Assembly: GCA_014529385.2 (NCBI GenBank) | Contig: CM043962.1 | Span: forward strand, 36,053,598 to 36,117,597 | Length of the DNA: 64,000 bases | Source: Adiantum capillus-veneris | Lineage: Eukaryota > Streptophyta > Polypodiopsida > Polypodiales > Pteridaceae | Direction of reading: 5' to 3' | Shown: positions 1-11,975 of the stretch, piece after piece | Position numbering within the stretch: the first letter of the stretch is position 1 | How the letters are laid out: each line of letters starts with the position of its first letter | Position numbers and translations under genes: made by a program | The notes under the pieces: generated by a model | What the model saw: only the letters and a program-made list of their open reading frames with translations | Databases searched by the model: none | What the model was told of the DNA's origin: nothing

Positions 1-839
1 GGGTAAACCTGTCCTGCAATTGTACTGTCTCTCACTGTCCTGTCACAGTCCTCTAAGCATAGACTGCGACAATGCCTCAACGGCAGTAAAGCAAAGATGC
101 AATCCCAACTGTCTAACTCACAGTCAATACATCCTAACTGCCTATCTAAGGGTGCTCAAGGGATCGCTCCAAGACCTGTATCACCGAAAGGATCTCAACA
201 TTCGAGAATCCCCCAACTCAATAAAACCTCACTCGACCCTCAACAAAGGCTGCAGTAAATCTGACAATACATAGACGTCCCACAAAATCATACATCCACA
301 AATTTCCCACTATATGTTGTAACCGCTGCGGCGGTTGTTTGCTGCATGACTCACAGCCAGTGACTCACAGCCAGCAAACCCTCAACAGACATACATCATC
401 TCTGAAATCTGGAATATAAAGCAGCAAACACAAGCTACCTGATGAACTAGTGGATGTCGTCTACAGTCTGTGTGTAGATGCACCCGTGTCGTATGTGACA
501 CGCCTCCAAGAACTGTGAGCCGTCCTTCGATGTGTAGACAGCCACAAATCAACACTCTGGGAGTGCCGATATCCTCAGCACCTGCAGTCGTAGGCCGAAA
601 CCCCAAATTTGCAGAGTCGGATCTGCACCCGCTGAGACCACGTAGTCGAAAATGGCCTACACAGAACTTTGTTGAAGTCGAACGGTGGCCGAGATGACCT
701 CAGAATGAAATTCTGAGAACACCAAGCCCTTCGGCCTCTCCCACAAGATTTGGGGCCGTGTCTTCGTCTATCGAATCTCACTCCAATCTGAGCAGGTGAC
801 TCTGGCTACCTGCAAATGTTGCCCCGAGCCTCGATCTGA
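1..839. other. No gene; leader-like DNA downstream of a minus-strand primer site
   Basis: No coding region is recognisable here. Short open frames occur on both strands but none shows a domain. Because a minus-strand primer binding site lies at 840-851, this stretch should be the untranslated leader and possibly the start of gag of a minus-strand LTR retrotransposon. I could not recognise gag residues, so that reading is inference from position only. A short direct repeat (tgactcacagccag) occurs twice at about 347-374. Confidence 0.4.
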
Positions 840-851
840 GCTCTGATACCA
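840..851 (-). promoter_or_regulatory. Primer binding site (initiator Met tRNA type), minus strand
   Basis: On the minus strand the sequence reads TGGTATCAGAGC, the classic plant LTR-retrotransposon site that pairs with the 3' end of initiator methionine tRNA to prime minus-strand cDNA. It is preceded on that strand by CCTTCAAC, which would be the end of a 5' LTR. This is the same 12-mer seen at the other primer sites in this window. Confidence 0.7.
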
Positions 852-853
852 GT

Positions 854-1180
854 TGAAGGAGTACGAGCGGAAGTGTGACGCGAGAGAGAGTGCGAGAAGA
901 AGAGCACGATGATATGGTGAACTCACTCTACTGTAATGTGTAGAGCATAGTGAGTTCTTATTAGGTTTTTACAAAAGAATATGTGTACATACCTGGCGGC
1001 CCGCCCACTTACCTGGGCGACCACATTGGGCTTTATACCCCAATAGACACCACCATCAAGGCCACTACCCCATCTGCCATCCGGATCCCCGAAATCACCT
1101 CCAGAGCCTCTAGGCCCACTGCATCACCTGGAGATGAGGAAGACGGAGGCTCATTAAGGCGACCGTACGTAGCTTGAACT
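854..1180 (-). mobile_element. LTR (probably copia-type), minus strand; outer boundary unknown
   Basis: The primer site at 840-851 implies a 5' LTR to its right on the minus strand. A TATA-like box (TATAAAG on the minus strand, 1031-1037) and the following GC-rich then pyrimidine-rich tract suit an LTR promoter and R/U5 region. No second LTR copy is in the window, so the right boundary is a guess and the superfamily is inferred from style rather than a protein domain. Confidence 0.4.
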
Positions 1181-1257
1181 TTGTTTTCACTAAGCTGCAG
1201 AAAAAAGGGCAATTTTTATGAGAGAAATGTGTTCAATACAGACATGTATTTTTGGTT

Positions 1258-1442
1258 CCTCTCTCTCTCTCACTCTCTCTCTCTCTCACACACACACACA
1301 CATAAGACTAGCCCTCTCTCTCTCACACACACATCACTAGCTATTGCCACTGCTCTCACAGAGCACTGGAGGTGGGAAAAAACGTAGGTGCAAAACCTCT
1401 CTCTCTCTCTCTCTCTCTCTCTCTAAAAAACACACACACACA
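1258..1442. repeat. Compound CT/CA microsatellites
   Basis: Runs of CT switch into CA: about 1258-1302, 1315-1331 and 1399-1442. Short frames across them encode only SLSL or HTHT repeats and are not genes. The CT-to-CA switch recurs at 2868-2912, 3899-3964 and 14252-14404. Confidence 0.9.
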
Positions 1443-3896
1443 CGGGTGCTCAACCCTCGCTAATCACACTCGGTGTTTTGCTTGTTCATGCTCTTTCCGT
1501 CTGCAACAAATGTAGGCATGCAAAGGGCTACAACTTTTTAGTCATGTGTCATTTTTTAGTCATGTGTCATTTTTTATAACCAACCAAGCTGTCGATTAAA
1601 GGGTCCCCCTCTCTAGAGGTCTCCCTCTTGCACACACACATACACAATGCCCTACCTACGGTGTAGTACGGAAGTGTGGTCGTCGATGTGGTGACGCTCT
1701 TCTCTTCACAAAGTAAGTTCCTAGGGTGATAAGAGATTGACGTGCACACCCTTTAAAATTAGAAGGTTGCAACGTTCTTCAAGGAGTTTTACTCTTTTAG
1801 AAAAGGGATAGAAAAATGCAACCTTTTCATCAAGTTGGTGTACGGTGTTCAATTTGTGTAGAAAGAAAAAGGGGGTCTCTTTATTGCCTTTAAAAGTAAA
1901 AGTAGAGTCACCCTTAAAATTTGGGTTGGATGCTGATTTGTGCTTCTTAAGGGCTTTAAAAAAGAAATTTAAATTTCAAATAGTCGTATGTCCTTCCAAT
2001 GTGTGTGCATAGAAAACTGGTTTTTTTTTAATGCATCTGTTTTTCAAGCTCTTTAAAGATGCTTTTCCAATTTGCGTAGCAAAAAAAAGGGAAGGTTCTT
2101 TCCAGCCTTTGAAAGTAGAGTCACCTTTGAAATTTGAGGGTCTTTCTAGCCTTAAAAAGAAAAGTAGAGTCACCTTTGAAATTCGAGAGTTGGACACGTG
2201 GATGCCTCCAAGGCTCATCGTTTTTTCACTTTTTAGTGAACTTTATTCTTTAACTTTACTTCTACAGTATAGAACCAGAAAGAGTGAATATATGGTTTGG
2301 GGATACACTCATTGCAAAGATTGTGACACCATACAAAGAATTTTAGAGCCCCCAGCATTTCATCATAGATTTTTATTTTTATTTTTTGGTTGAGTGGAAG
2401 TGTTGTATTAATAAAAGGAGGAGGGATTCCGCAGCCCCTCCCTCCCTCGACACATGGCGGAAGCAAAATAATCTGGCTTGTGTGCCTTGTAACTCTCGAC
2501 AACACAACGCGCAACTATGTGTGTGTGTGTCTGTGTGAGTGTGTGAGTGAGAGAGACGGCCGAAGGGCACCGACTAAACTAGTGTACATTAAGCCTCAAG
2601 CACAATTAGTGCCTTGAGGAATCCAAAGTTACAAAAGTGTGCATAGGGTTACTCAAAAATTACAAAAATTAACCGGAAAGGACATTGTCTTTTGTGTTAA
2701 GCCATGTTTGAAAACAAAACCCAACACTTCAACATTAAAGTTTGTTTTAGAAAATAAATACATGTTTTGGCCTTGATTTTTCCAAACAAAGTAATCAGAC
2801 AATCCAAATTTATACAAAAACCGAAAGTATTCATAGAGATTTCTAGGTGAAATATCCAAAATCTGAACACTCTCTCTCTCTCTCTCTCTCACACTCTCAC
2901 ACACACACATGCGCACGCACATGTGCGCGTAATAGGTAGGAAAGCCCTTGTGGATTTTTAGAAGTCCTTAAGCTTGTTTGACCACCAACAGTACATGAGT
3001 TCAGTATAAACATTTAGAGAGTTTAAAGTAACAATCTTAAATCTCCACAAAAGACCAAATATATATTGGTTCTCTGATTAAATTGACAGTGACTAAAATG
3101 GGTGAGCATTTCATCATAGATATAGATAGATTAAGCTACTTTTTAGGAAACTTTATGCTTTTACTTCCACTCACTAGGATTAGAAAGAGTGAATATATGT
3201 TTTGGGGTTACATTCTTTGCAAAGATTGTGACACCGTACAAAGAATTTAAGAGCCACCAACAAGGGGTGAGCATTTCATCATAGATGTTTTTTGTTGCCC
3301 ATACTCACAATTGTGAGTGGAAGTGTTGTATTAACTCACAAAAGAATGTATATTAAGCCTCGAGCACGATTAGTGCTTTGAGGAATCCATAGTTACAAAA
3401 GTGTGCATAGAGTGTTACGTCAAGCTGGGTTACGATTGAGTTAGGTCAAGCTGGGTTATAAAAAACTTAATGTATTTATTGGGATTTCTAGGTGAAACAT
3501 CCAAAATTTGAACTTGAAATTCAAGGGCTCTTGAAATTATAAGGGGGATTTTTTAAATGGTCAAAACAGGAAATTTACACTACAAACTAGGATATGTGAG
3601 CATTGGTGCTTGCACTAAAATGCAAAACAATCTATGAGGCTTTTGTTGTGGAAACTCAAAACATAGCAAGCACCAAAATGTATACCAACATACTTTGTAG
3701 AATAGCTGATTCTCTCTACATTGACATAACAATGGCCACAGTAGTTTGGCAACCTCCTCTCTGCAGCCAAATCAAAACTTGGCAATATCTACATGAGATA
3801 GTTGTGAATTCTCTTCTATCTTGATTTACCTTTGAATCATTGGCATGCCTAGCCATGGTCAATGCAATGTGTCTCTCTTCCTCATTTTCCCTAAAA

Positions 3897-3967
<71 letters not shown>

Positions 3968-4085
3968 AGGAGGTAGGCAAGTTCTTGTGGGTTTCGTGAA
4001 GTTCTTAAGCTTGTTTGACAACCAATGAGTACATGAGCTAAGTATGAACATTTTTAAGGAAAGAGTTTAAAGTAACCATCAATCC
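1443..4085. repeat. AT-rich intergenic DNA with degenerate duplicated segments and LINE 3'-end scraps
   Basis: No gene is visible. Segments at about 2235-2430 recur at 3148-3345, 2586-2640 recurs at 3345-3410, 2826-2855 recurs at 3475-3505, and 2984-3050 recurs at 4003-4072. This indicates an old duplication of roughly 0.9 kb with later insertions. The pieces at 2376-2415 and 3287-3340 resemble the 3' end of the LINE that starts at 4086: a T-rich run, then a short spacer, then GTATTAA. They are probably 3'-UTR remnants of the same LINE family. A 25-30-bp motif containing agtagagtcacc occurs at about 1900, 2113 and 2163. Confidence 0.5.
3899..3964. repeat. (CT)n(CA)n microsatellite
   Basis: A CT run of about 22 bases passes directly into about 44 bases of CA. 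The frames that cross it encode only Ser-Leu and Thr-His repeats. Confidence 0.95.
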
Positions 4086-5570
4086 CCCCTTTTTTTCTTT
4101 TGGCCAAACTCACAATACATGAGTGAATTGTATTAAGCACAACATAAAATTACAAACCAATGTCAAGCTCAGACCGAACCTTGAGGTGCTACCGATTACA
4201 AGATGGATGTCTAACGCCTCTCATCGAGGCATATTATCATCGGCTTAAAAGAGTAGGTGAGCTCTATATCTAGGCTTTACTTATCGCGTGGGTGGGCCTA
4301 GACCAGTCTTCCAACTCTTGCTTGCATCATAGCATAAAGATCACCACTTTGCTTTCTTGTATAATCTTTGAGAAGCTTACCACGTCAAGATCTCCTTCAA
4401 ACACACGACGATTCCTCGCTTTCCATATATGATGAAAGAAGAAGTACCTGACTCTTTGAGTGTAGATGAGCAGAGCAAGGCTTCCCAACTTCTTGCCACC
4501 AAGAAACACAATAGTATTGAAGAATTTGATATGCCATGTCCTCTGGACCCACTTGCAGATTTTTCCTGCCAGGCCTCTGATCGCCTGACATTCCATGAAT
4601 AGGTGGACGAGGTCCTCACTAGCTATCCTGCACCCCAAGCATCAATCAAACCCAATGCCTTTGTCGTGGATCTTTACGCCCGTCGGTAGGGCACCCCACA
4701 TCACCTTCCATAAAAAACCTTCATAAATTGAGGCCATTTTGGTTTCCAAATGTTCTCCATGACTTTCTTCCATCGTTCTTCCGGCCATTGTCTCTTCCAT
4801 ATTCTATTGAGGGGGCTAGACCAATCATTCTCGTGTATGACTGCATGATATATGCCTTTAGACTGGGGTTTCCATAGCAGACTACTTTCGGGCCATCTCG
4901 AGGCATTCCACTCAAACTTGGATTCGCAGATTGGCATTACAACCTTGTCAAGCTCTTCTATCACTCTGTTGACTAACAATACCTCATAGCCATTTAGTTG
5001 ATATTGGGTTGCCATAAGGTCAATTGTTTTCCAGCTCTTACTATTACTGTCCCAAAAGTCAGCTAACTAATTCAGACCCTTATTATTCTCTTTCCTGGCC
5101 GTTTCTATCCAAAAGGGGCTTTGAGGTAGTCCTACTACTTTAGAGAGCCAGGGGGACAAGTGCAAGAAGGAGTTTTTGATGCACTTGGTTTCTTCCCCCC
5201 ACCCGACTAAACTTTTGCACTTCCTTACCAGTTCCCTTGAGATGCCCCTGGACTTAGATTAGACCACGTCGGGGCTAAGAGTTTGTCGTGAAACTCTACT
5301 CCTTTTCGCTTACCACCTTTCGAGCCAAGTTTAGCTGCATCTAACATATCTTTGGTCATGATGGCTCAAGCCTTGTCCTGTTTTGCCAATGAGACCACAA
5401 ATTTGGCGCATCAGGTCCAAGCATGGGTAGCTAGGTTAAGAATTCCGAGACCTCCTGGTCGAGCGACAAGCTCTCATTTGGCCCACTGCCATGGTTTGGA
5501 GGATTTTGTGTTGTTTAACTATAGAAATCTTTTTACTAGTTTTAAGAACTCTTTCCAGTGACACTTAAGA
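4086..5570 (-). pseudogene. L1-type LINE remnant: C-terminal reverse transcriptase and zinc-binding domain
   Basis: The minus strand encodes the end of a plant L1-like ORF2. Near 5430 a GGLGILNL-type motif of the post-catalytic RT region is readable. At 4701-5015 comes the region containing WKPQSKGIY and a WKP-PQFMKVF stretch. At 4327-4638 lies the zf-RVT region, with ECQAIRG after HLFME and WKARNRRVF near the end. Several stops and frameshifts separate these pieces, and the catalytic RT core and endonuclease are missing, as expected of a 5'-truncated copy. The 3' end is a T-rich run at about 4087-4100 (A-tail on the minus strand). The proteins differ clearly from LINE-1 and LINE-2 below, so this is another family. 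Confidence 0.8.
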
Positions 5571-5694
5571 CATCTTGAGAAGTGGGCTGGTGAAAGCAAG
5601 TATGTGGTCCCAATCTTCGCAGCAGGTCAAATTGATTAGAATTTGCGAAGATGCTGCTATAGTTTTGAAGGAAAAGAAGGATAAGGAGCCACGT

Positions 5695-5696
<2 letters not shown>

Positions 5697-5728
<32 letters not shown>

Positions 5729-5865
5729 GCCTTGTGTCAAAATGCACGTGGATAGAGGCGGCAGCCATCCGAGGTCCATGCTTTGCACACGGCAAGCGTG
5801 CGACCCTCCAAGCTGAGCCCGAGAGGAGATTCAGTGCCAGACGAGGAAGGCATGTCTGTGCGTAG

Positions 5866-5958
<93 letters not shown>
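5697..5958. repeat. (GA)n and a 90-bp (CT)n microsatellite
   Basis: A GA run occupies 5697-5727 and an uninterrupted CT run about 5869-5958. The 140-bp spacer between them shows no domain. Long frames through this area on both strands are products of the repeats. Confidence 0.95.
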
Positions 5959-5961
<3 letters not shown>

Positions 5962-8466
5962 GCAGGGGGGGATCCCGTCAAACTTTGTACAGGTGGTGTT
6001 GTGGCCATGGAGAGCACGTTTGTGCTTCGTTATGCTTGCATCAACATCTGTGTCGCTTGAATCAAACATTCTATGTGCTGTCACAAATTCGCAGTGAACC
6101 CATCTCAATGAAGCACAGCAACTGCTTCTCTGTCCTGACGCAGAGCATCCCACTGTAGCCAATGGTGAAATAGCCAGGCCTCCTCGTCTGTGCTCTGACA
6201 GATTTGGAGTGCACGCAGAGGACTCAATTGAAAGCACCCAAATGATTGCGCGAGGGAAACACACCCAGCAGAACTTTTCCTTCTAGTGCAAATTTCGGCG
6301 GCGAATGTACCGGGCTAATAAATTAACGCGGGGGCAGTTAGACCCAGTATGTCACTAGTAGGCTTATAGGGGAGCACAAATGAGTTTATAACTTTGATCC
6401 GGCTCGAAAATGGAAGAAGAGCAAACTGTTACCTTTTTCATTTTTGTTCTGACTATTTCAAGGACCCAATGAAAATCTTTGTTTGTGAGTCACATCCACC
6501 CCAAGGGGGGCCCAGGTGCCTGAAGTAATCATCAATCCTAAATGTCCACAAAAGACCACATTGTTCCTCCCATTAGATTAAGAGTAACTAGATTTTATAC
6601 TAAATTGTACTTCTCAATTAGAAAGAGGATGCTTGATAGAACACGGAGAGTGTATTCTAGTAGGTGTGCCAAATTGTCTCATTAATTTGAATGTAGAGAG
6701 ATTCCCCTTTATTTTAAAGGGAAGTTTATTTGGAGATTTAAATGAAAGGGCTAAGTTGCCATCTGATGCACCATCCAAGGGAGGCAGGTGCTCGTGAAGG
6801 GGTTTGTAAGGCTGACGAGTAGTCGAATGCCATGGATTGGCTTAGAGCGAAATGCATTGTGGATGTTGTTGATGATGCGTTCGGTGGTGCAGTGGACTGA
6901 GGAGGGCATATTATGAGCTTTAATGCTCCAACCCCATCTTTGTTGGAATCCGAGAAGATTCCAACTAATGAGCAGATAGTGCGAAAAGGTTCAAGAAAAA
7001 AGTTAACTACTCTAAGGTTCCTTCAATAAACAAGTTATCCAATTTAAATTTAAATTCACAACACACATAGTTCCTTCGTTGAGAATGGAATGACCAAATT
7101 ACGAGCTTGGAAATCATGGTCCAACGAAATCGTTGAAAGGATTCATTTATCATTTCAACCTAGAAAAACTACAACATAAGAGGTTTGCTCGGGGAATATT
7201 CGAACGCTGGCAAATATTTGGAAAATCCTCGATTGGACCTTGAATGTCAAGCTCTAATGAAATATCTGGGATTTTTCAATTTCAACCTGGAAATTTACAC
7301 TTCAAACCAAGAATTGTGAGTTGAGTCAGTGTTTAGGGAAAGAGAACTTTGGGTGTCACTCCCGTGTGCGTGCGTACATGCACGTGCGCATGTATGTGTG
7401 TGTGTGTATTTGAAATAGGAAAAGTCTGTTTGTATGCGAGCACAAACCTTTTGGTGACCAACTTGATAAAATATTGTATATTTCCCAAACCATGGACTTG
7501 GGTTTCACAACAATGGTGTTGTACTTCCCCTCTTTGAGTGTTAGGTAGCCTACTGCATGGGATAACTTGTGAGGGCATCTAGTTTATAACTCATGGAAAC
7601 TCCCCCCCCCCCCCCCCCCCCCCCCCCCACACCAAAAACAAGTGAAAGGGTCACAACGGCTTTCAAAAACAATAAGAAAATGATAAAATTGTTTAAACTG
7701 GTATCAGTGTTTGGGAAAGGATTGCATCAGCTTAGTTTTGAACCGATTGAAAATCGAGACTAGCTAACTGCAAACCATGGTAAACAAAAAACGGATGAAA
7801 TATGTGAGAAAGTCGTCCAAACATTTTACAAATCTCAAAATTTTTGTTAGTATTTCTCGTTTTTTTCTTTGTGAGAAGGAAACTCGATCAACAATCGCTT
7901 AATAAAAGAGACTTTCTTGAATGTTAACACTAATTGGAATCAAGCTATAAAATGCAAAAAATATAAAGCCATATGAAGTTGTGAAATGTAAGGTAAAATA
8001 AAAATAAGTAATTAATATATGTCTGTGTGTAGAATTTATTAGAACTATGCAGGGTGAAGCTTCACTTTCGTATTCCAAAACAATAGAATGCAAAAAAAAA
8101 AGATATATGTTGTGTGTGTGTGTAAAATTTACTAAAATTATGTGAAGTGAAACTTCACTTTGGCATTCTAAAACAATAGAATGTAAGAAAAGTAAAGACA
8201 AGATGTGAAATGAAAGGTAAGTCTCCATCATGCACATAAAACTATGAAGTCTCCCTAACTCAACCCAACACTAACGGTTCCTTTTAGAAAGCCAAAAAGA
8301 CCATGGGGCCTTCAATGAAGATCGAACGGTATGATCAACGACACAAAAACATGGCACAATTCTTACGATGCTTGTGATTGGTTTGATGGGTTTGAGTTTA
8401 CTTTTTATGTCAAATTTTACTTCCGCCCGGATCACTGTACTTTATAAGCAAGTAAAGTGGCTAGGG
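5959..8466. other. No gene seen; AT-rich DNA with a poly-C run
   Basis: Neither strand has a recognisable protein domain, RNA gene or LTR end. A pure C run of 27 bases lies at 7602-7628. Two related segments at about 8030-8090 and 8115-8180 (both with cattctaaaacaatagaatg-like text) form a diverged direct duplication of roughly 80-90 bp. The segment at 6538-6600 resembles 3032-3090 and is probably a dispersed repeat fragment. Confidence 0.5.
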
Positions 8467-8670
8467 ATGCAATGAAACTCATGGGGGCATGCGATTAGGG
8501 CAACAAGCTACCAGCGAGGAGGATACATATTCAAATCCAAGGGGTGGTCAACGGCCTTGCTTTCTTTAAGCTGTCCGCTCTCCCTATTGTTGATCCCACT
8601 GCTTGGGGTCATTAAAGATAGCATGACCTTTAGTGTGGTGCCTCCCCTTGCCCCTCTTTTGCAAAAAAAA
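8467..8670 (+). repeat. SINE-like segment flanked by CTAGGG repeats
   Basis: A 204-bp segment ends in eight A residues and is flanked by the direct repeat CTAGGG (8461-8466 and 8671-8676). It contains a tRNA B-box-like sequence (tattcaaatcc, about 8528-8538), though the A-box is weak. These are the marks of a tRNA-derived SINE with a short target duplication. The flanking repeat is only 6 bp and could be chance. Confidence 0.3.
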
Positions 8671-8676
8671 CTAGGG

Positions 8677-10841
8677 TTTAGTGTATCTTTAATTGGTTAC
8701 AATTTCAAATTTCTTTCTTATTAGATTCTAAGCTTGTCTTGAAGAGGACCCAAATAAATTTATAAGTTTCAGTGTAAATAAGGGCAAATGCTTCAAATTT
8801 TGACCCAAGAGTCTTAAGTGTGCCCTTATTTTCCTCAATTAGGAAAAATATTTTTGGCAAGCCTTGTCGCCCTAGCTCAGGAAAGCATATTTATGAAAAA
8901 TTATTGTATAGCTTTCCCAATTGAGGATGACAAATCCTTGTTGTCATGTCATTCTTCCTTAATTTTCAAATTCAAAATTTGGGCATTGTAATTATATACC
9001 TAATATATAGCCTGGGCTATTCTGTTGTCTAGTAATTTTTCCTTTAAAATGAAGACTACGAAAATAATTCCTTTTTGAGCATAGATGCCCGCCAAATGCC
9101 CCCATAACCCGATTGAAAATGAAAATTGTTGGTTATAATTTCATAAGACCTTAAATTTCAAGGCCTATTTTAGGCATTTTAGTTGTAGATCTAGACAAAT
9201 TCCCGAGGTTTTATTCAAATCTTGGTCGTCTAATTCTTCGATTAAAAATGGAGTTCCTAGTAATAACGGCTTTAGACATTAATTGTCAAGGTTCATGTCC
9301 GAATGTTGTTGTTATAAATATAATTGACATACGAATTATACGTTACTTGCATATCAGGTTGTCAAATTAGTTTGTGCCATTGTTAACAAGGTCTAACTGG
9401 TTAAACTGTAGAATCTTGACTCTATTCCATACTTGCCTCAAAGAAAACCGATAAATTTTTACAAGTTTTAGTATAGATATCGATGAATCCTTTAAATTTT
9501 GATCTTTTTTTCTTTTTTGGGCAAATCACACAACTTTCGTGCGAAGTGACAAAGTACGCCAACATATCACTTGGTCATATTCTAACCGATGATCGTGGTC
9601 ATCAAAGATGAATGCTCAAACAACCAAACTAGCTCGTTTGAACAAAACCAAAGTGCTCTCATTTTTCTATGGTTAGATAACAAGTTTTGGTAAGCCCTGG
9701 CTTGTACTAGGGCCAAAAAATATTCTATGTTTCCATCAACAATGCCCAATATGTACAATGACTTAAGGCTACACGAGGGTACATAGAAAATTATCCTCTT
9801 TTTGCACCCTTTTGTCCTAAGGTCGTAAGGGCTCTAAGCCTCTAGTGAGTGATGGGACTTTGGATTCTACTAACTTTGATTCCAAGAAAGTTGAATCGAC
9901 TTGTCTACCATTGTCAAGAAGGTATAAACTTTTTGGCCAATGATCGTAGGTATAAGCTTGTCTCCTTATAAAGCACTTTATAGGTTGAAAAAGCACATGA
10001 CTCCTAACAGAGTACACTAACGCTTGAAGCTTAGCACAAATGAGTACATGAGCGCGTGCACACATACACACAGAAGCATTAGTGTGTGTTGATGCACATG
10101 CGCATTGTCGTGATCTTGTTGTTTTTGGTTTAATTTTTTTTATCTGTTCCAGTTGGATTATATCGCATGCCTAGCTTTGTCAAAAAATTTGGTTTAGTCA
10201 CAAACATAGAAAAGCTAGGTATAACCTCCTTCTCAATGGCAGATAAATAACATAATATCAACTTTCTCCTTTGTTTCAAGAGTTACAAACAAGCACATGC
10301 TTTGATTGCTAAACTTGCATGATGCACTATATTTGCAAATATCTACCATTTCTCAAGTGCTTTCATCGAAACATTTTTGGTTTGGGGTTGTGCTCTCGAG
10401 CAGTCTTTTGGCTCATTAGTGCCCTTTATTGCCTTTGCAAAGTTACTGTAGGTGTATGAAGAAATGAAACATTTTTTTTGGGGTGCAAGTACATTGGGAG
10501 CCTCAAATTCGGCCTAAGAAGGCCAACTTACCTATTCATTTATGACTCTAGAAGCAACCAAATCCAAAATAGGGTAACACTCCGTTATTGAAATAGCATG
10601 GACAATATAAAACCACATTCTTTCCGTTGTTAGCGGGTTCCAAAGAGATTGGAAAAGGATATCTTTTGTCAAATGAGTTAAAAAGGCAAGGCCTCTATCT
10701 TCTATACATCTACTAACAATGTCTTGCAAGTTGGAACATAGAGAAACTCTTTAAAAGAAGCCAACACGATGACTAACTACTAGAAATGTGATTTATAGGA
10801 TTGTGAAATAGGTTATAGGCATCGGCTTTATAGGTGGAGTC

Positions 10842-10843
<2 letters not shown>
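8677..10843. other. No gene seen; AT-rich intergenic DNA
   Basis: I see only short random frames. The minus-strand frame at 10532-10729 is 65 codons without a recognisable motif. No LTR ends, primer sites or tRNA-like promoters were found. Confidence 0.5.

Positions 10844-10886
<43 letters not shown>
10844..10886. repeat. (CA)n microsatellite
   Basis: An uninterrupted CA run of about 43 bases. Confidence 0.95.
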
Positions 10887-10888
<2 letters not shown>

Positions 10889-10962
10889 GTGGAGGTGGTT
10901 CTCCAATTTTCATAAACCTGTAATATTAAGCCAGTTTGGTTGCAAATAGTGGCAGATAGTTT

Positions 10963-11073
10963 ACATACATACTTTCTATGTACTCCATCGTAGCTCATAC
11001 TAGACTTATAGACTTATAGCTCATACATACATACTTTCTATGTACTCCATCGTAGCTCATACTAGACTTATAG
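10963..11073. repeat. 62-bp-period tandem duplication
   Basis: The block containing actttctatgtactccatc begins at 10971 and again at 11033. About 41 bases after each start are the same in both copies. No gene is involved. Confidence 0.85.
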
Positions 11074-11389
11074 AGGCCGAGGATTTCTTATTGTGCTGAA
11101 GAGACGAGGGTATATTTTTCAATTTTGCGAATTTGCTCAAATAGTTTGTCTTTGTACAGAGGCAATGTACCTTTGGATTTTCATTGATTGTTCAACGCAA
11201 GGGTGAAGACGTAAGAGATTGTTTTAAACAAAAGAGTTTGACAATTCTTCAGTGCACACCTCCTTGCTTTGTGCCTATGTTTTGGCTCTTTCTCTTTTTC
11301 CAAATTTCACATTATATGCCTACCACCTATTTAAATTAAGAAAATTAAATGCATGCACACAAATACATGATTAATATGTAAAGCTCAGG

Positions 11390-11975
11390 TAAAGGCACAT
11401 GAATGTGCAACGTACCGTCTTTTGAGTGGTAAGTTTGTTTCCATAGAAAGTGAAGCGACAATGCAAGAGGGCTACATTATAGTGTCGTATGCACCTTCAC
11501 CAACAAACTACTAGATAGAGCCTAGGAGTGTATGGACTACCAATATGAAACATAGTATTTGAGTTGACAAAAAAATTCCATGGTGGGTGTCAATAGTAAA
11601 GTGTGGGTGGGTTTAATGCAAATCACAATGAAAGACCATACAAAGCCATGAGTTGGTTCTTATCTTCTTAATGAGCATTATGTAAAGGCACATGAATGTG
11701 CAACATACGGTCTTTTGAGTGGTAAGTTCGTTTCCATAGAAAGTGAAACGGCAATGCAAGAGGGCTACATTATAGTGTCGTATGCACCTTCACCAACAAA
11801 CTACTAGATAGAGCCTAGGAGTGTATGGACTACCAATATGAAACATAGTATTTGAGTTGACAAAAAAATTAGATGGTGGGTGTCAATAGTAAAGTGTGGG
11901 TGGGTTTAATGCAAATCACAATGAAAGACTATACAAAGCCATGAGTTGGTTCTTATCCTCTTAATGAGCATTATG
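11390..11975. repeat. Tandem duplication, two 293-bp units
   Basis: Units 11390-11682 and 11683-11975 align end to end without indels and differ at about nine positions (roughly 97% identity by eye). The units meet directly at 11682/11683. There is no domain in any frame, and nothing like an LTR or a terminal inverted repeat at the unit edges. This looks like a simple local duplication in non-coding DNA. Confidence 0.9.

Noticed and set aside
5737-6264. 175-codon minus-strand frame and its plus-strand partner across the CT tract
   Set aside because: A third of the frame is Arg-Glu repeat from the microsatellite and the rest has no motif.
11390-11975. Possible CRISPR-like or satellite array
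   Set aside because: Only two contiguous units without spacers; a plain tandem duplication.
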